Of a stretch of DNA of 64,000 nucleotides, positions 36,721 to 49,930 are shown in pieces; within the stretch, counting starts at the first letter, position 1, and each line of letters begins with the position of its first letter. This DNA is from Culex pipiens pallens (lineage: Eukaryota > Arthropoda > Insecta > Diptera > Culicidae). The stretch lies in NCBI RefSeq assembly GCF_016801865.2, contig NC_068938.1, positions 189,596,453 through 189,660,452 on the forward strand. Reading direction: 5' to 3'. The notes under the pieces were generated by a model. The model was not told the DNA's origin. It did not search any database and saw nothing but the letters and a program-made list of their open reading frames with translations. The position numbers and the translations under genes are program-made.

Positions 36721-37474
36721 TTAAAAAGGGTGATCAGCAATGATTTCTAATCGTGTTTTTTTACCGTTATACATAAAATTAACATACAACATTGCACCAT
36801 GTTTTTTTCGACACCAATCAAAAGTTTCGTTTTTTTCACATTTTCTATAAGAGCAGTTCTCTAGGATTTCGGTCATTCGATTTTTTTTTGTATTTTTTAA
36901 TCCGGCTGAAACTTTTTTGGTGCCTTCGGTATGCCCGAAGAAGCCATTTTGCATCATTAGTTTGTCCATATAATTTTCCATACAAATTTGGCAGCTGTCC
37001 ATACAAAAATGATGTATGAAAATTCAAAAATCTGTATCTTTTGAAGGAAATTTTTGATCAATTTGGTGTCTTCGGCAAAGTTGTAGGTATGGATACGGAC
37101 TACACTGGAAAAAAATGATACACGGTAAAAAAAATTTGGTGATTTTTTTATTTAACTTTTTATCACTAAAACTTGATTTGCAAAAAACACTATTTTTATT
37201 TTTTTTTATTTTTTGATATGTTTTAGAGGACATAAAATGCCAACTTTTCAGAAATTTCCAGGTTGTGCAAAAAATCATTGAGCGAGTTATGAATTTTTGA
37301 ATCAATACTGATTTTTTCAAAAAATCGACAAATTGGTCGAAAAAAATTTTCAACTTCATTTTTCGATGTAAAATCGAATTTGCAATCAAAAAGTACTTTA
37401 GTGAAATTTTGATAAAGTGCACCGTTTTGATGTTAAATCCATTTTTAGGTGACTTTTTTGAAAATAGTCGCAGT

Positions 37475-38655
37475 TAGGGCGTCCAATTTTCCCGGGTTTT
37501 GAATTTCCCGGGAAACGGGAAAAATATTTTTGGAATCCCGGGAATTCCCGGGATCCCGGGAAATTTTTGAATCAGTAATAAAATCTATGTTTCATTATAT
37601 TTGTTATGTTTCAAGCTTAAAACCATTGAATTAGCTTAATAATATCAAATGGTGATAATCCTCACTTCAATCTAAACAAAGATGACAGTTTTAAAATAGC
37701 ATAAAAGATTTTTTTGTCTTTGTGGTGTTTAGGATTTTATATCAACTACTATTTTTAATTCCAGTATGATTAATTATTTTTTTATTTGCGAATCAAATTA
37801 CATAATTCTAGAGTTTTTTTTAAGGTCAAATAAGCTTTTGTCTTCCATATGTTTATATGACCTGTTCAAAAAAAACTTTGGAATTCTTTTATATTTTTTT
37901 TCTTTTATATATATTTTTATATGAAATGACTGAAACAGCTTAAAAAAATTATTTGATATGTCTAAAAAACAAAAAACGACAAAAAATAAAATGATACCAG
38001 TCAATGTAAAATTTTATATAAGTTTTGAATTCATTGTTTTACATAAAACATATTTTACAAATTATCTTCAAGTTACTACCGCCAACCGAGGGAAAATCAA
38101 AATTACAGTCTAAATAGGTACAACAGATTTTAGAGCAATACATTTGGAAGTACAAATTGTTTTGTTCTTTTCCTGTTTTAACCAAAGTCATCCAAAACGT
38201 CATGCAATTATTTTTTGCTTCAATAGCTGTATTTATTCGTTACATTTAGACGTATTTGCCCTAGATGCCGGTGTTTGATTATAAATAATTTGATACAAAA
38301 TTGTTTTTTTTTTCAAATTTAAAATCGAAAATATAGGTAAATATATCCACTTAAAAAAAAAAATAATAGAGACAAAATTAAAGCACTAGACATTTTGCGG
38401 ACCTGTTAATTAAAATTATAATATTTTTTCCTAAAAAGCCAATTTAATGCTGAGATTTGCTGAATACAAATTTTAATTCATTTTACTTTTCTACTATTTT
38501 CACAACCAAATCTGAATTTCCAGACCAAAATATGATTTTTTTTCAATTTCGGGAATTCCCGGGACAAATTATAGAAAATCCCGGGATTCGGGAATTCCCG
38601 GTTTTGGAAAAATCCCGGGATTTTTGTCCCGGGAATTCCCGGGATGGACGCACTA
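37475..38655. mobile_element. CCCGGG-rich hAT-like element with 8-bp target duplication
   Basis: GTCGCAGT at 37467-37474 is repeated at 38656-38663, and the mirrored arm of the host fold-back (near 41595) shows the single-copy empty site. Termini TAGGGCGTCCA and, inverted, TAGTGCGTCCA. Subterminal regions at both ends carry several TTCCCGGGA motifs. The interior is AT-rich without a transposase. Confidence 0.9.
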
Positions 38656-38673
38656 GTCGCAGTTTTTCATTTT

Positions 38674-41046
38674 GCCTTCCTCACTGAGGTAAGGCTATAA
38701 TCCTACTCGAAAAATGAACTTTTGAAAAACAGCTCGTAGACCTATATTCATGTATACCTATCGACTCAGAATCGAAAACTGAACAAATGTCTGTGTGTGT
38801 GTGTGTATGTGTGTGCGTATTCACTTTGGTGCTCAAAATTCTTGCCAAGTTTTCTTGGCACTGGCTGATCCGATTTGAGTCAAACAAGTTGCATTCGATT
38901 TGTTTTGGTGCCCCATACTGCACTATTGAATTGTTTGAAGATCCGATAAGTAGTTCAAAAGTTAGGTATAAAAAAGTGTCAGAGTTGCGAATCAGGTGCT
39001 GGAATTTTGATGCCGGATCTCACTTAAATGCATATAAACTATGTCCGGATCTATCATCCGACCCATCGCTGGTTAGGTAATCAAGAGACCTTTCCAATGA
39101 GCCCAAAACATTGAAGATCTGGCAACCCTGTCTCAACTTATGACCACTTAAGTGATATTTATGTACTTTTTTGAAGCCGGATCTCACTTAAATGTATGTA
39201 AACTATGTCCGGATCCATCATCCGACTCATCGTTGGTTAGGTAATCAAAAGACCTTTCCAATGAATCCAAAATATTGAAGATCTGGCAACCCTGTCTCTA
39301 GATATGATTACTTAAGTGATATTTATGTACTTTTTTAAAGCCGGATCTCACTTAAATGTATGTAAACTATGTCCGGATCCATCATCCGACCCATCGTTAG
39401 TTAGGTAATCAAAAGACCTTTCCAATGAGTCCAAAACATTGAAGATCTGGCAACCCTGTCTCTAGATATGACCACTTAAGTGATATTTATGTACTTTTTT
39501 AAAGCCGGATCTCACTTAAATGTATGTAAACTATGTCCGGATCCATCATCCGACCCATCGTTAGTTAGGTAATCAAAAGACCTTTCCAATGAGTCCAAAA
39601 CATTGAAGATCTGGCAACCCTGTCTCGAGATATGACCACTTAAGTGATATTTATGTACTTTTTTGAAGCCGGATCTCACTTATATGCATGAAAACTATGT
39701 CCAGATCCATCATCCAACCCATCGTTGGTTAGGTAATCAAAAGACCTTTCCAATGAGTCCAAAATATTGAAGATCTGGCAACCCTGTCTCTAGATATGAC
39801 CACTTAAGTGATATTTATGTACTTTTTTAAAGCCGGATCTCACTTAAATGTATGTAAACTATGTCCGGATCCATCATCCGACCCATCGTTAGTTAGGTAA
39901 TCAAAAGACCTTTCCAATGAGTCCAAAACATTGAAGATCTGAAAACGCTGTCTCGAGATATGACCACTTAAGTGATATTTATGTACTTTTTTGAAGCCGG
40001 ATCTCATTTATATGCATGAAAACTATGTCCAGATCCATCATCCAACCCATCGTTGGTTAGGTAATCAAAAGACCTTTCCAACGAGTTCAAAACATTGAAG
40101 ATCTGGCAACCCTGTCTCTAGATATGACTACTTAAGTGATATTTATGTACTTTTTTGAAGCCGGATCTCACTTAAATGTATGTAAACTATGTCCGGATCT
40201 ATCATCCGACTCATCGTTGGTTAGGTAATTAAAAGACCTTTCCAATGAGTCCAAAATATTGAAGATCTGGCAACCCTGTCTCTAGATATGACCACTTAAG
40301 TGATATTTATGTACTTTTTTAAAGCCGGATCTCACTTAAATGTATATAAACTATGTCCGGATCCATCATCCGACCCATCGTTAGTTAGGTAATCAAAAGA
40401 CCTTTCCAAAAAGTTCACAACATTGAAGATCTGGCAACCCTGTCTCTAGATATGACCACTTAAGTGATATTTATGTACTTTTTTAAAGCCGGATCTCACT
40501 TAAATGTATGTAAACTATGTCCGGATCCATCATCCGACCCATCGTTAGTTAGGTAATCAAAAGACCTTTCCAATGAGTCCAAAACATTGAAGATCTGGCA
40601 ACCCTGTCTCGAGATATGACCACTTAAGTGATATTTATGTACTTTTTTGAAGCCGGATCTCACTTATATGCATGAAAACTGTGTCCAGATCCATCATCCA
40701 ACCCATCGTTGGTTAGGTAATCAAAAGACCTTTCCAACGAGTTCAAAACATTGAAGATCTGGCAACCCTGTCTCAAGTTATGACCACTTAAGTGATATTT
40801 ATGTACTTTTTTAAAGCCGGATCTCACTTAAATGTATGTAAACTATGTCCGGATCCATCATCCGACCCATCGTTGGTTAGGTTTGAAGATCTGGCAACGC
40901 TCAGTCTCAAGTTATGACCGCTTAAGTGACATTTGTGTATATTTTTTATTGAGAAATAGATGGAATTGGTGTCCAAACCCATTATATCACCAAATGTTTG
41001 TTAAAAAAATGAGGAAGGCGCCAACCACATAGGTGGATTAAGTTAG
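38674..41046. mobile_element. Insertion carrying a 164-bp satellite
   Basis: It begins GCCTTCCTCACTGAGGTAAG and ends around TGAGGAAGGCGCCAACCACA plus a CCACATAGGTGG hairpin. The mirrored arm of the host fold-back lacks it, so it moved in as a unit. The left part has a (TG)n run at 38789-38816. Mechanism and superfamily are unclear; the ends carry an inverted GCCTTCCTCA, and no coding region is present. Confidence 0.75.
39012..40955. repeat. Twelve tandem copies of a 164-bp satellite
   Basis: The start GCCGGATCTCACTTA occurs at 39012, 39176, 39340, 39504, 39668, 39832, 39996, 40160, 40324, 40488, 40652 and 40816: every interval is exactly 164 bp. A variant type (TCCAGATCCATCATCCAACC with TGCATGAAAACT) marks copies 5, 7 and 11. 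The last copy has an internal deletion of about 35 bp. Short frames across the array are not genes. Confidence 0.95.
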
Positions 41047-42701
41047 TTTTTAAAAAATAGTGCACATGTTTGCCCACTTTTGAAAAAAATATTTTTGAGA
41101 AGCTGAGAAAATTCTCAATATTTTGCTTCTTCAGACTTTGTTGATACGACTTTTAGTTGCTTAGATATTGCAATGCAAAGGTTTAAAAACAGGAAAATTG
41201 ATGTTTTCTAAGTCTAACCCAAACAGCCCACCATTTTTCAATGTCGATATCTCAGCGTAATATTAGCCCTTTTGAAATGTTAGGCTTGATTTGAAAATTT
41301 TGAAAATATTGTTTTCGAAAAGATCGGAAAATTTTACAAATGTTTCATATATTAACATTGAAAATCGGACCATTAGTTGCTGAGATATCGTCATTGAAAA
41401 ATGGTGGGCTGTTTGGGTGAGACTAAGAAAACATCAATTTTCCTGTTTTTAAACCTTTGCATTGCAATATCTCAGCAAATAAAGGTCGTATCAACAAAGT
41501 CCGAAGAAGCAAAATATAGAGAATTTTCTCAGCATTTCAAAAATATTTTTTTCAAAAGTGGGCAAACATGTGCACTATTTTAAAAAAATGAAAAACTGCG
41601 ACTATTTTCAAAAAAGTCACCTAAAAATGGATTTAACATGAAAACGGTGCACTTTATCAAAATTTCACTAAAGTACTTTTTGATTGCAAATTCGATTTTA
41701 CATCGAAAAATGAAGTTGAAAATTTTTTTCGACCAATTTTTCGATTTTTTGAAAAAATCAGTATTGATTCAAAAATTCATAACTCGCTCAATGATTTTTT
41801 GCACAACCTGGAAATTTCTGAAAAGTTGGCATTTTATGTCCTCTAAAACATATCAAAAAATAAAAAAAAATAAAAATAGTGTTTTTTTGCAAATCAAGTT
41901 TTAGTGATAAAAAGTTAAATAAAAAAATCACCATATTTTTTTACCGTGTATCATTTTTTTCCAGTGTAGTCCGTATCCATACCTACAACTTTGCCGAAGA
42001 CACCAAATCGATCAAAAATTTCCTTCAAAAGATACAGATTTTTGAATTTTCATACATCATTTTTGTATGGACAGCTGCCAAATTTGTATGGAAAATTATA
42101 TGGACAAACTAATGATGCAAAATGGCTTCTTTGGGCATACCGAAGGCACCAAAAAAGTTTCAGCCGGATTAAAAAATACAAAAAATAAAATTGAAGAAAA
42201 AAGACCGATTTCGTAGAGAATTGCTCATAAGTGAATCTCAGGAACTGCAAGCCGTAGAAGATTGGTTCTGAAATGATTTTGAAAAAAAATATCGTAGAAT
42301 CGGTTGACACCATCCTTCCATTTTCTTATTAAAAATTGTTTTGAAATTTTATTGCGAAATGATTTTCTCAAGGAATATTTCTATTTTTTATAATTTAGCC
42401 TAAAAAAGATTTGATCTGATCCTGAAAAAAAAATCATCAAAAATCATTTTTTTCGATTTTTTTACGATAAATATCTTTTAAAAATAAGGCTTAATTTAGG
42501 GACCTAATTGACTTAACCCTCTACAACCCAATCCCGTCTCTAGACAGGCTTCATTCGTGGAATTCCTCAAAAAATCACTTTTTAGCAGTTTCTAATCTGT
42601 AAATAGTATTCGAAAGAAGAACTTTGACTTGTTTTTGGTGACTCTGCCATTTATTTGAATGTAATTGTTTCAGGAGTAAATAAAAAAATCAGATTGAAAC
42701 T

Positions 42702-44634
42702 GAGCAATTCTCTACCAAAACCGGAAATGGATTTTATTTGTATTTTTTGATTTGGCTCAAACTTTGTGGGGGCCTTCCCTATGACCAAAGAAGCCATTTT
42801 GCATCATTAATTTGTCCATATAAATTTCCATACAAATTTGGCAGCTGTTCATACAAAAATGGTACGTATATATTCGAAAATCTGTAACTTTTGAAGGAAT
42901 TTTTTGATCAATTTGGTGTCTTCGGCAAAGTTGTAGGTATTGTTAAGGACTATTTAGAAAAAAATAGGTACACGGAAAAAAAATTTCCCGATTTTTTTAT
43001 TAACTTTTTTTTCACAAAAACTCAAATTCCCAAAATACGTATTTTTTGATTTTCGAGATATTTTGATATGTTTTAGGGGACAGAAATCCGCAACTTTTGA
43101 GCTATAGAGAAACATGGTCAAAAAATCTGCCGCCGAGTTATGATTTTTTGAAAAACTGGTGATTTTTGGAAAAAATCGAAATTTCATACATAAAATTTTT
43201 TTGACCTCATTTTTTTATGCAAAATTGAATTTGCAATCGAAAATTACTTTACAGATTTTTCGATAAAGGGCCCCGTTTTCAAGATATAGCCACCGAAAGT
43301 TTGATTTCAGCGAAATATTTGCAGTTTTTCGATTTTTAAAAATAGTGACCATGAGTGACCATTTCTAAAAATATTTTTTTTGAAAAGTTCAGAAAATTTG
43401 CTATAAAATTGTCTAAGAGACATTGAAGATTGGACCTCTGGTTGTTGAGATACAGCGGCTTAAAGAAAAAGAAACACGAAAATTGAAGTTTTCTAAGTCT
43501 CACCCAAACAGCCCACCATTTTCTAATGACGATATCTAAGCAATTAATGGTCCGATTTTCAATGTTAATACATGAAAAATTCGTGAAATTTTCCGATCTT
43601 TTCGAAAAAAATATTTTGAAAAAAATTAAATCTATACTAGCATTTTTAATGGACATAATATTCAATGTTTGGCCCTTTTAAAATGTTAGTCTTGATTTAA
43701 TTTTTTTCAAAATATTTTTTTCGAAAAGATCGGAAAATTTCACGAATTTTTCATGTATTAACATTGAAAATCGGACCATTAATTGCTTAGATATCGTCAT
43801 TAGAAAATGGTGGGCTGTTTGGGTGAGACTTAGAAAACTTCAATTTTCGTGTTTCTTTTTCTTTAAGCCGCTGTATCTCAACAACCAGAGGTCCAATCTT
43901 CAATGTCTCTTAGACAATTTTATAGCAAATTTTCTGAACTTTTCAAAAAAAATATTTTTAGAAATGGTCACTCATGGTCACTTTTTTTAAAAATCGAAAA
44001 ACTGCAAATATTTCGCTGAAATCAAACTTTCGGTGGCTATATCTTGAAAACGGGGCCCTTTATCGAAAAATCTGTAAAGTAATTTTCGATTGCAAATTCA
44101 ATTTTGCATAAAAAAATGAGGTCAAAAAAAATTTATGTATGAAATTTCGATTTTTTCCAAAAATCACCAGTTTTTCAAAAAATCATAACTCGGCGGCAGA
44201 TTTTTTGACCATGTTTCTCTATAGCTCAAAAGTTGCGGATTTCTGTCCCCTAAAACATATCAAAATATCTCGAAAATCAAAAAATACGTATTTTGGGAAT
44301 TTGAGTTTTTGTGAAAAAAAAGTTAATAAAAAAATCGGGAAATTTTTTTTTCCGTGTACCTATTTTTTTCTAAATAGTCCTTAACAATACCTACAACTTT
44401 GCCCAAGACACCAAATTGATCAAAAAATTCCTTCAAAAGTTACAGATTTTCGAATATTTACGTACCATTTTTGTATGAACAGCTGCCAAATTTGTATGGA
44501 AATTTATATGGACAAACTAATGATGCAAAATGGCTTCTTTGGTCATAGGGAAGGCCCCCACAAAGTTTGAGCCAAATCAAAAAATACAAAAAATAAAAAT
44601 GGTCGAAATCGGCCGGTTTTGTAGAGAATTGCTC
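42702..44634. mobile_element. 1.93-kb fold-back element
   Basis: Starts GAGCAATTCTCTACCAAAAC and ends GTAGAGAATTGCTC. The arms mirror at high identity around a centre near 43665. The opposing frames at 42954-43187 and 44139-44384 give the same peptide apart from the end, as expected of an inverted duplicate. Same family as 28634-30492 and 36851-42225. No transposase. Confidence 0.9.
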
Positions 44635-44644
44635 AACTTTAAAA

Positions 44645-45720
44645 TATTTAATATCTGGTGTACTTCCGCTAAGGCCAGAATAGCTCTTGTTTCAAGAAAT
44701 CACGACATCTTAACCGTGTCTCAACCGACGTCTTGAGAGCGATGACCCTTTTTCCAGTTTGCCTGACATTCTCGGTGTTACTTCTCACGACCTGTCTGGG
44801 CACCTAAATTGCATCTAAATCATGCAAATCTCCATCATTCGATCCCCTAAACAACACTTAAGCCGATCATATCAAACACTTTTTTTGCTGTTGCTGCAAC
44901 AGGATTAACAGTATCGAAAGTGACGTGACCAAAATCATCTTCTGGTTGCCTAAACGGGTAACATTAACCAAATTTTGAAACGTCGGTCGGTAGAAGAACT
45001 TGTTGTAAGGATTCCTCGAGCTGCCGGTTCAAACCAGAAGTGGACGGGCATATGCCCGCAGACAAATTGTTTCCACTGCAATGACCGCGCCCCCGATTAG
45101 TGGCTGACCTGTCAGAACTCTCAAGTCCGGCACCGACCGACGGAACATGAGGCAGAACCAATTTTCGAAGGACCTAAGGAAATTTGATCCTTCTTGGAGA
45201 GGGGGGGGAACAATTCACCTTCGCCGGTGGTTTTATGTCGGTTAAACGGTCCTGAGGTTGCGTTGGTCGGGGATCCTTAGACCAACCGTGGTCAATCTTG
45301 GATCAGTCTCGGTGAGCCCGCGGTGACGATCGGATCGAATCCGTCCGATATTGAGTTCAACTGGTCGCAAATTGTCGGAAGTCTTTGTCGATTGTCGCAT
45401 AACTTTCAGCATAGAAATTGGATTAAGTTGGCGGCGCCAAGTCGGAGAATCTGGCTGCAAGCAGTGAGTGCCTTTGATGTTCCATCACACTGTAGAATAG
45501 CTTTGCTTTGAGGAGTAGTGCATGGCTTCCGAGAACTGCCGGAAAAAATTTGCTTTGAAGATGCAGTGTGTGGGTGGTGCAGCTTATGATCTAATAGTAG
45601 TGTGCATGTTGATTAGGGACGGCTGTTGATCAAAGTGAGGAATGTAGGAAATTTGCGTTCATAATTCAAACTGGAATTTCATCCCGGAATACTTTGCATT
45701 TGCATATAGCGCAGCATACC
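44645..45720. other. Less AT-rich, non-repetitive block of unknown role
   Basis: Between the fold-back and a MITE is about 1 kb of mixed composition (GGACGGGCATATGCCCGC near 45041, GGTGAGCCCGCGGTGACGAT near 45311). No frame longer than 75 codons and no recognisable protein. It could be an untranslated exon, a regulatory region or an old repeat. Confidence 0.3.
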
Positions 45721-45800
45721 TACAGTGTAATTTAAACAGATAGGTAGAAATTACAAATTGCAATTAAAGTGTTGATAGTACACCCAAAATAAAATCGCTG

Positions 45801-46003
45801 CACAGAAAAAAAAAGTAGAGTTTTGGAATGTTGAAAATTGGGTAGGTTGAATATTACCTTTTTATTTGAGTAATATTACATAAAAAATGTGTTAAAATGT
45901 GAACCTGATGAATATTCATCAAAAACTTCAAATTCATCATTTTTTTAGCCACAAAATCTGTCACCATTTCCTTATGAATATTACCATCATTTTTTTTCTG
46001 TGT
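45801..46003. mobile_element. About 200-bp MITE with CACAGAAAAA termini
   Basis: Left end CACAGAAAAAAAAAGTAG and right end TTTTTTTTCTGTGTG. The interior has TTGGAATGTTGAAAATTGGG and a GTCACCATTTCCTTATGAAT segment. Related copies are at 47739-47905 and 49084-49390. The DNA from 46004 to 47738 is AT-rich with no gene seen. Confidence 0.65.
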
Positions 46004-48835
46004 GGCATTCCGAAACGACCAACCTCCTGACATATGTTGTCAGCTTTTTTGCTAACCGCTAAAGAGATCACCTCATCATCCCTGTTGTTAGACTGTTTTC
46101 AATACAGAGAGGTAAAGGTTATTAAGGACATGATGTGCAAAAATTTATGAATAAAAAGTGTTGAATAGGGTGACAAGAACAAATGAAAATTTTGGAAAAT
46201 CGTAAAATTGGATTTTTTAAGGTAAAAATAAAAAAAAACTGTGCCAATGTGAAGCCAAATCGGTTAAGGGTCGCTTTTTATCGTTGAAGTTTGTATAGGA
46301 AAATACGAAGAAATGTATAGGGAAAAGCAAAAACTTCAAAATTCCACCAAAAGATGGCGTTAAATGTGTCAAATCATTGTCAAGTGTGAAATTCTTATGT
46401 AAAATTGTATGACAAAGAAATTTGTCGAGAACGCAAAACGATCCGAATTAATTTATGAAGATGATGATTATTTCTTTCCGTTAACTAGAAAAAAAATCAT
46501 GCAATAAGTCATGAACAGTTTATGAAATAAATTGATAAAAATTGCGAGTGTTGAATTCCTAAAAGCAATTTTTTAAGGGCAATCCAAGGGATTTTAACAC
46601 TTTGTCAGTGGTTCCGAATTTTATAAACACTTGTTCAAGATTTTGTAAGCTGATTTTTCTCTGTGTAACTGCTCATGTTTGACACAAACAAAACCTCACC
46701 TAATTAAAATAGCTGCATTACTGCCATGTTAAAAGGAATGGAAAAAACTGTGGATTTAAGATATAATTTTTTTATGTTTTCAAAAACTGATTATGTCGTA
46801 AGATTGCAAAAACTAGCAAAAATATTTCAAAAATGTTTTGAAGCTGCCCATGTGTATCAAGGAACAGTTCAATTACTTAACTCTAGTAATCAAAATGCAA
46901 TATCTCTGAAACTACAATAAAACACTGATTAAAATTGGAAAACCTTTGCAAAATATTCTCAGGCACATGATGGCGAGGTCTAAAGTTCAGTTAAAATATG
47001 CACTTGATGTCAACATTAAGCGAAAAATTTTCATTTGCGTGACAAACACTGAAAAAGTGTTGCCAATCTGTCTTCCAATTTTCTTTCAAATGAGTAAAAA
47101 AAATGAGTCCTGAATTAAATATCTACGATTTATGGTTACAGAGATATTGCAGTCTGAAAATGGAGGTTTTTCATAATTTTCGTTGAACTTTCTAAAAATT
47201 GGCCCCCCTTTGGTCCAATTTGTATGAAAATCGAGATTTTTGCTTGTTTTGATGGTATTAACAACCCCACCCAATTAGAGCATGAACAGAAAATGTTGAT
47301 TTCGAGTGCAGTGTGCGTTTGTTGGAATGACCTAAAGCTTCATGTGAACAACAAGTTTTTATGAGTAGGCAGGTAACATTTTCTGAGAAAGTTACATCTT
47401 AGAATGAATCATCTTTAAAAATCTAGGCTTAACCCTAAAAAAAATGTAATATTTTACATTTTTATGCATTTTCCTTTAACAAATTTGGGTACTAGCACAA
47501 TTTCAGTTTTCTACATTAAGGTAAAATAAAACGGCAAAAAAGCAATATTGCGTCATAATATTTTGCACCATCCAGCTTTAGCATTTTTTTCCAGACATTT
47601 GACAATTGAAAAAATTGTGCCATCGATTCAATTGTGATTTTTTCAGGGTTGATTTCCATTCTTCTGTGCATCTGAGCAAAATTTACTATTTCCGAAAATT
47701 ATGATCCTGAAATAATGAATTTCTTGGATATTGATTGCACAGTAAAAACGTGTGTACAATTGGAAAGGAAAATTTTGGAAAGTTGAATATTTCTTTTTAT
47801 ATTATGTAATTTTGCCTAAAATTTATGATGAATAAGTGATATAACATTAAAGTGGTAAAATTACACATTTTCAATGGTACAATTACACATTTTTTTCTGA
47901 TTTAAAAGATGTATCCCTTCTCCGATGTAAATCAGTATTTTTTAAATACTGCATAGTTGTTTATAATTAAAAAAACTTATATAATACAGAGCTCCGATTT
48001 TTTAAAAAATGCTTTTATTAATTTTTTATTGATTTCTCCAAGAAATATACCAATCAATATGTATGTGAGAAGCCAAAAATGTAAACAATCAGATTTACAT
48101 AACGGTAAAAACTTGATCTTGATGTTAAATTTATGCAACACATTGAAATGTTTACTTCGTAAGTTAAGAGTGAACAAATATTTCTAATTTTCCAAAACAT
48201 GCTACCTCATTGCAGCAATTCCGTATGAAAGTTAAAACTCTATATGGCCCAAATAATACAAATATTTTTTTTATTTTACCATTGGGGGATCCTTGCCAAG
48301 TTAATTTTTTTTTTTCGGAAAAAGCTAAATTTTTGTTTTTTTAAATAACACCCCTATTTATTTTAACCAATTTAACTTCTTTTGAATGCAAATGAATTAT
48401 TAATATTTTAACATTTAGGTAAAAACATTATGAAGACTAAAAAATCCAGTCTAGTATTTGAAATAGTCGTATATACCATTAACTTTCACAAATTTCACCC
48501 ATTTCTGAGTAGGGCTTTAGGACCCTATGTTAATTTGTATGTATAGCGGTAAAAAAACACGATTTAAAACCATTTCTGACCACTTTTTTTCATTTTAATG
48601 CAAAAAAATAATAAATTGACAAGACAACATTTTTTCGAAGAATCCCCTTGGAACGAGCTGTCAAATAGGACCTTTTCTGTCAAGAAGGGCTGCGAAGTAA
48701 ATTTTTGGAAATTGATTTAAAAATCAATCCTTTGTGGTCGTATAAAGGGTCCTTGTACTCAGAAAAATAAGCAATAATAATATCACAAAAAAAAGTCGAA
48801 GTTGACTTCATAGCTGTCGGCCACCATTGCTAGTA

Positions 48836-49035
48836 CCAACCACTAGTGTCTTCCTTTTTATCTACAAGGACTTCGCCACCCTGGGCTCCTAAGTGTATGA
48901 AAGCATGGCGCGGAGTGACGGCGCCGAATACCCATATTTACACAAAGAATTTTAGAGCGCCCGCCGCGGGATTCAAACCGGCGACCCCTGGATTGTGAGT
49001 CCAGTGCGCGGTCCGATTGATCTACACGGGCGGGT
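48836..49035 (-). mobile_element. tRNA-headed SINE
   Basis: On the minus strand the head reads CCCGCCCGTGTAGATCAATC, then ACTGGACTCACAATCCAG (an intact anticodon-like stem-loop) and box B-like GGTTTGAATCCCGCGGCGGG, followed by a body through GGTATTCGGCGCCGTCACTC. The head keeps good tRNA form, but the long transcribed-like body marks it as a SINE. Confidence 0.65.
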
Positions 49036-49083
49036 AATATCACAAATTTTAGCTAAATTTTAGGTCCCAATTATATTCAGTTT

Positions 49084-49390
49084 TGCACAGAAAAAAACTA
49101 ATTTTTGGAAGGTTGAAAATTGTATTGGTTAAATAACCTTCGGGAAGTCACGTGTTTTCGCCTTTCTTACAAGTGCCCTTACAAACTGTGTACAAAGTAC
49201 ACGTACGCGACCTCCGGTGGGATAATACCTCTTTTTGAGTAACTTTGCATGAAAAATGTGTAAAAATGTGAACTTGACAAAAAATTACCAGAAACTGATG
49301 AAAATTCAATAGTTCCTGATGTAACACACATTGTTTTTGTTACAAAATCTGTCACCATTTCTTGATGAATACTGCCATCATTTCTCGTTT
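49084..49390. mobile_element. MITE related to 45801-46003 with an internal insertion
   Basis: Starts GCACAGAAAAAAACTAATTT and ends with ACTGCCATCATTTCTC. An unrelated stretch (about 49140-49225, CTTCGGGAAGTCACGTG onward) interrupts the part that is continuous in the 45801 copy. The DNA between here and 49900 is AT-rich without a gene. Confidence 0.5.
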
Positions 49391-49930
49391 CAATGTTTCA
49401 TATAAATAATTCAAATTTTAGGCTAGATTTTTCAGTCTTCGAACTATTTTTTCATAAAAGTCCAACTAATAACCTTTTATTTGCAGCCCAAAGATCTTAA
49501 ATCGGTTGAAATAACAAGATGTTAAACAATGTTTGGTGTTATTTTCGAAAATTTAAATTTATAAAAAAATGACGTTTCTAATTATTTGGACCAAGGAATC
49601 TCCTAACCAATTTTGGGTAATTTAAAAAAAAATCGTTCCAACCTTCATATATGCAATATTTGAATTGCTTAACCTTTGTAAACTATTTTTGAATTGATTG
49701 ATTTACAATTTTTTAATTAATTGATTTTCGTCAATTTAGACTGAAAGAGTGACATTACAATTTTTTTCTGACATAAAAGAAGGTTGATGAAAATATGAGT
49801 GAATCAACTTGTACATCACCACAAGCTGTGCTTCCAAATTTCTAGCTTAATTGATTTCGCTTTCCTGAATGCGAGACCATCATGATTGATTATATTGCTT
49901 ATTGAACTGAACTTTTCCAGCAAGTCCCGC

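Larger units (their letters stand above)
36851..42225. mobile_element. Fold-back element split by two nested insertions
   Basis: Outer arms: GAGCAGTTCTCTAGGATTTC at the left mirrors GTAGAGAATTGCTC at the right, and GGTGCCTTCGGTATGCCCGA near 36921 mirrors the sequence near 42130. The right arm is continuous through AAACTGCGACTATTTTC near 41590, which gives the empty-site sequence for both insertions in the left arm: the hAT at 37475-38655 and the satellite element at 38674-41046. Without the inserts it would be about 1.8 kb, the size of its relatives. Confidence 0.85.

Noticed and set aside
39012..40955. CRISPR-like array
   Set aside because: The 164-bp units abut with no unique spacers; it is a satellite in a eukaryotic genome.
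41010..41046. Helitron 3' end for the satellite-bearing insertion
   Set aside because: The CCACATAGGTGG hairpin is suggestive, but the expected CTRR terminus is absent and the ends carry inverted GCCTTCCTCA.
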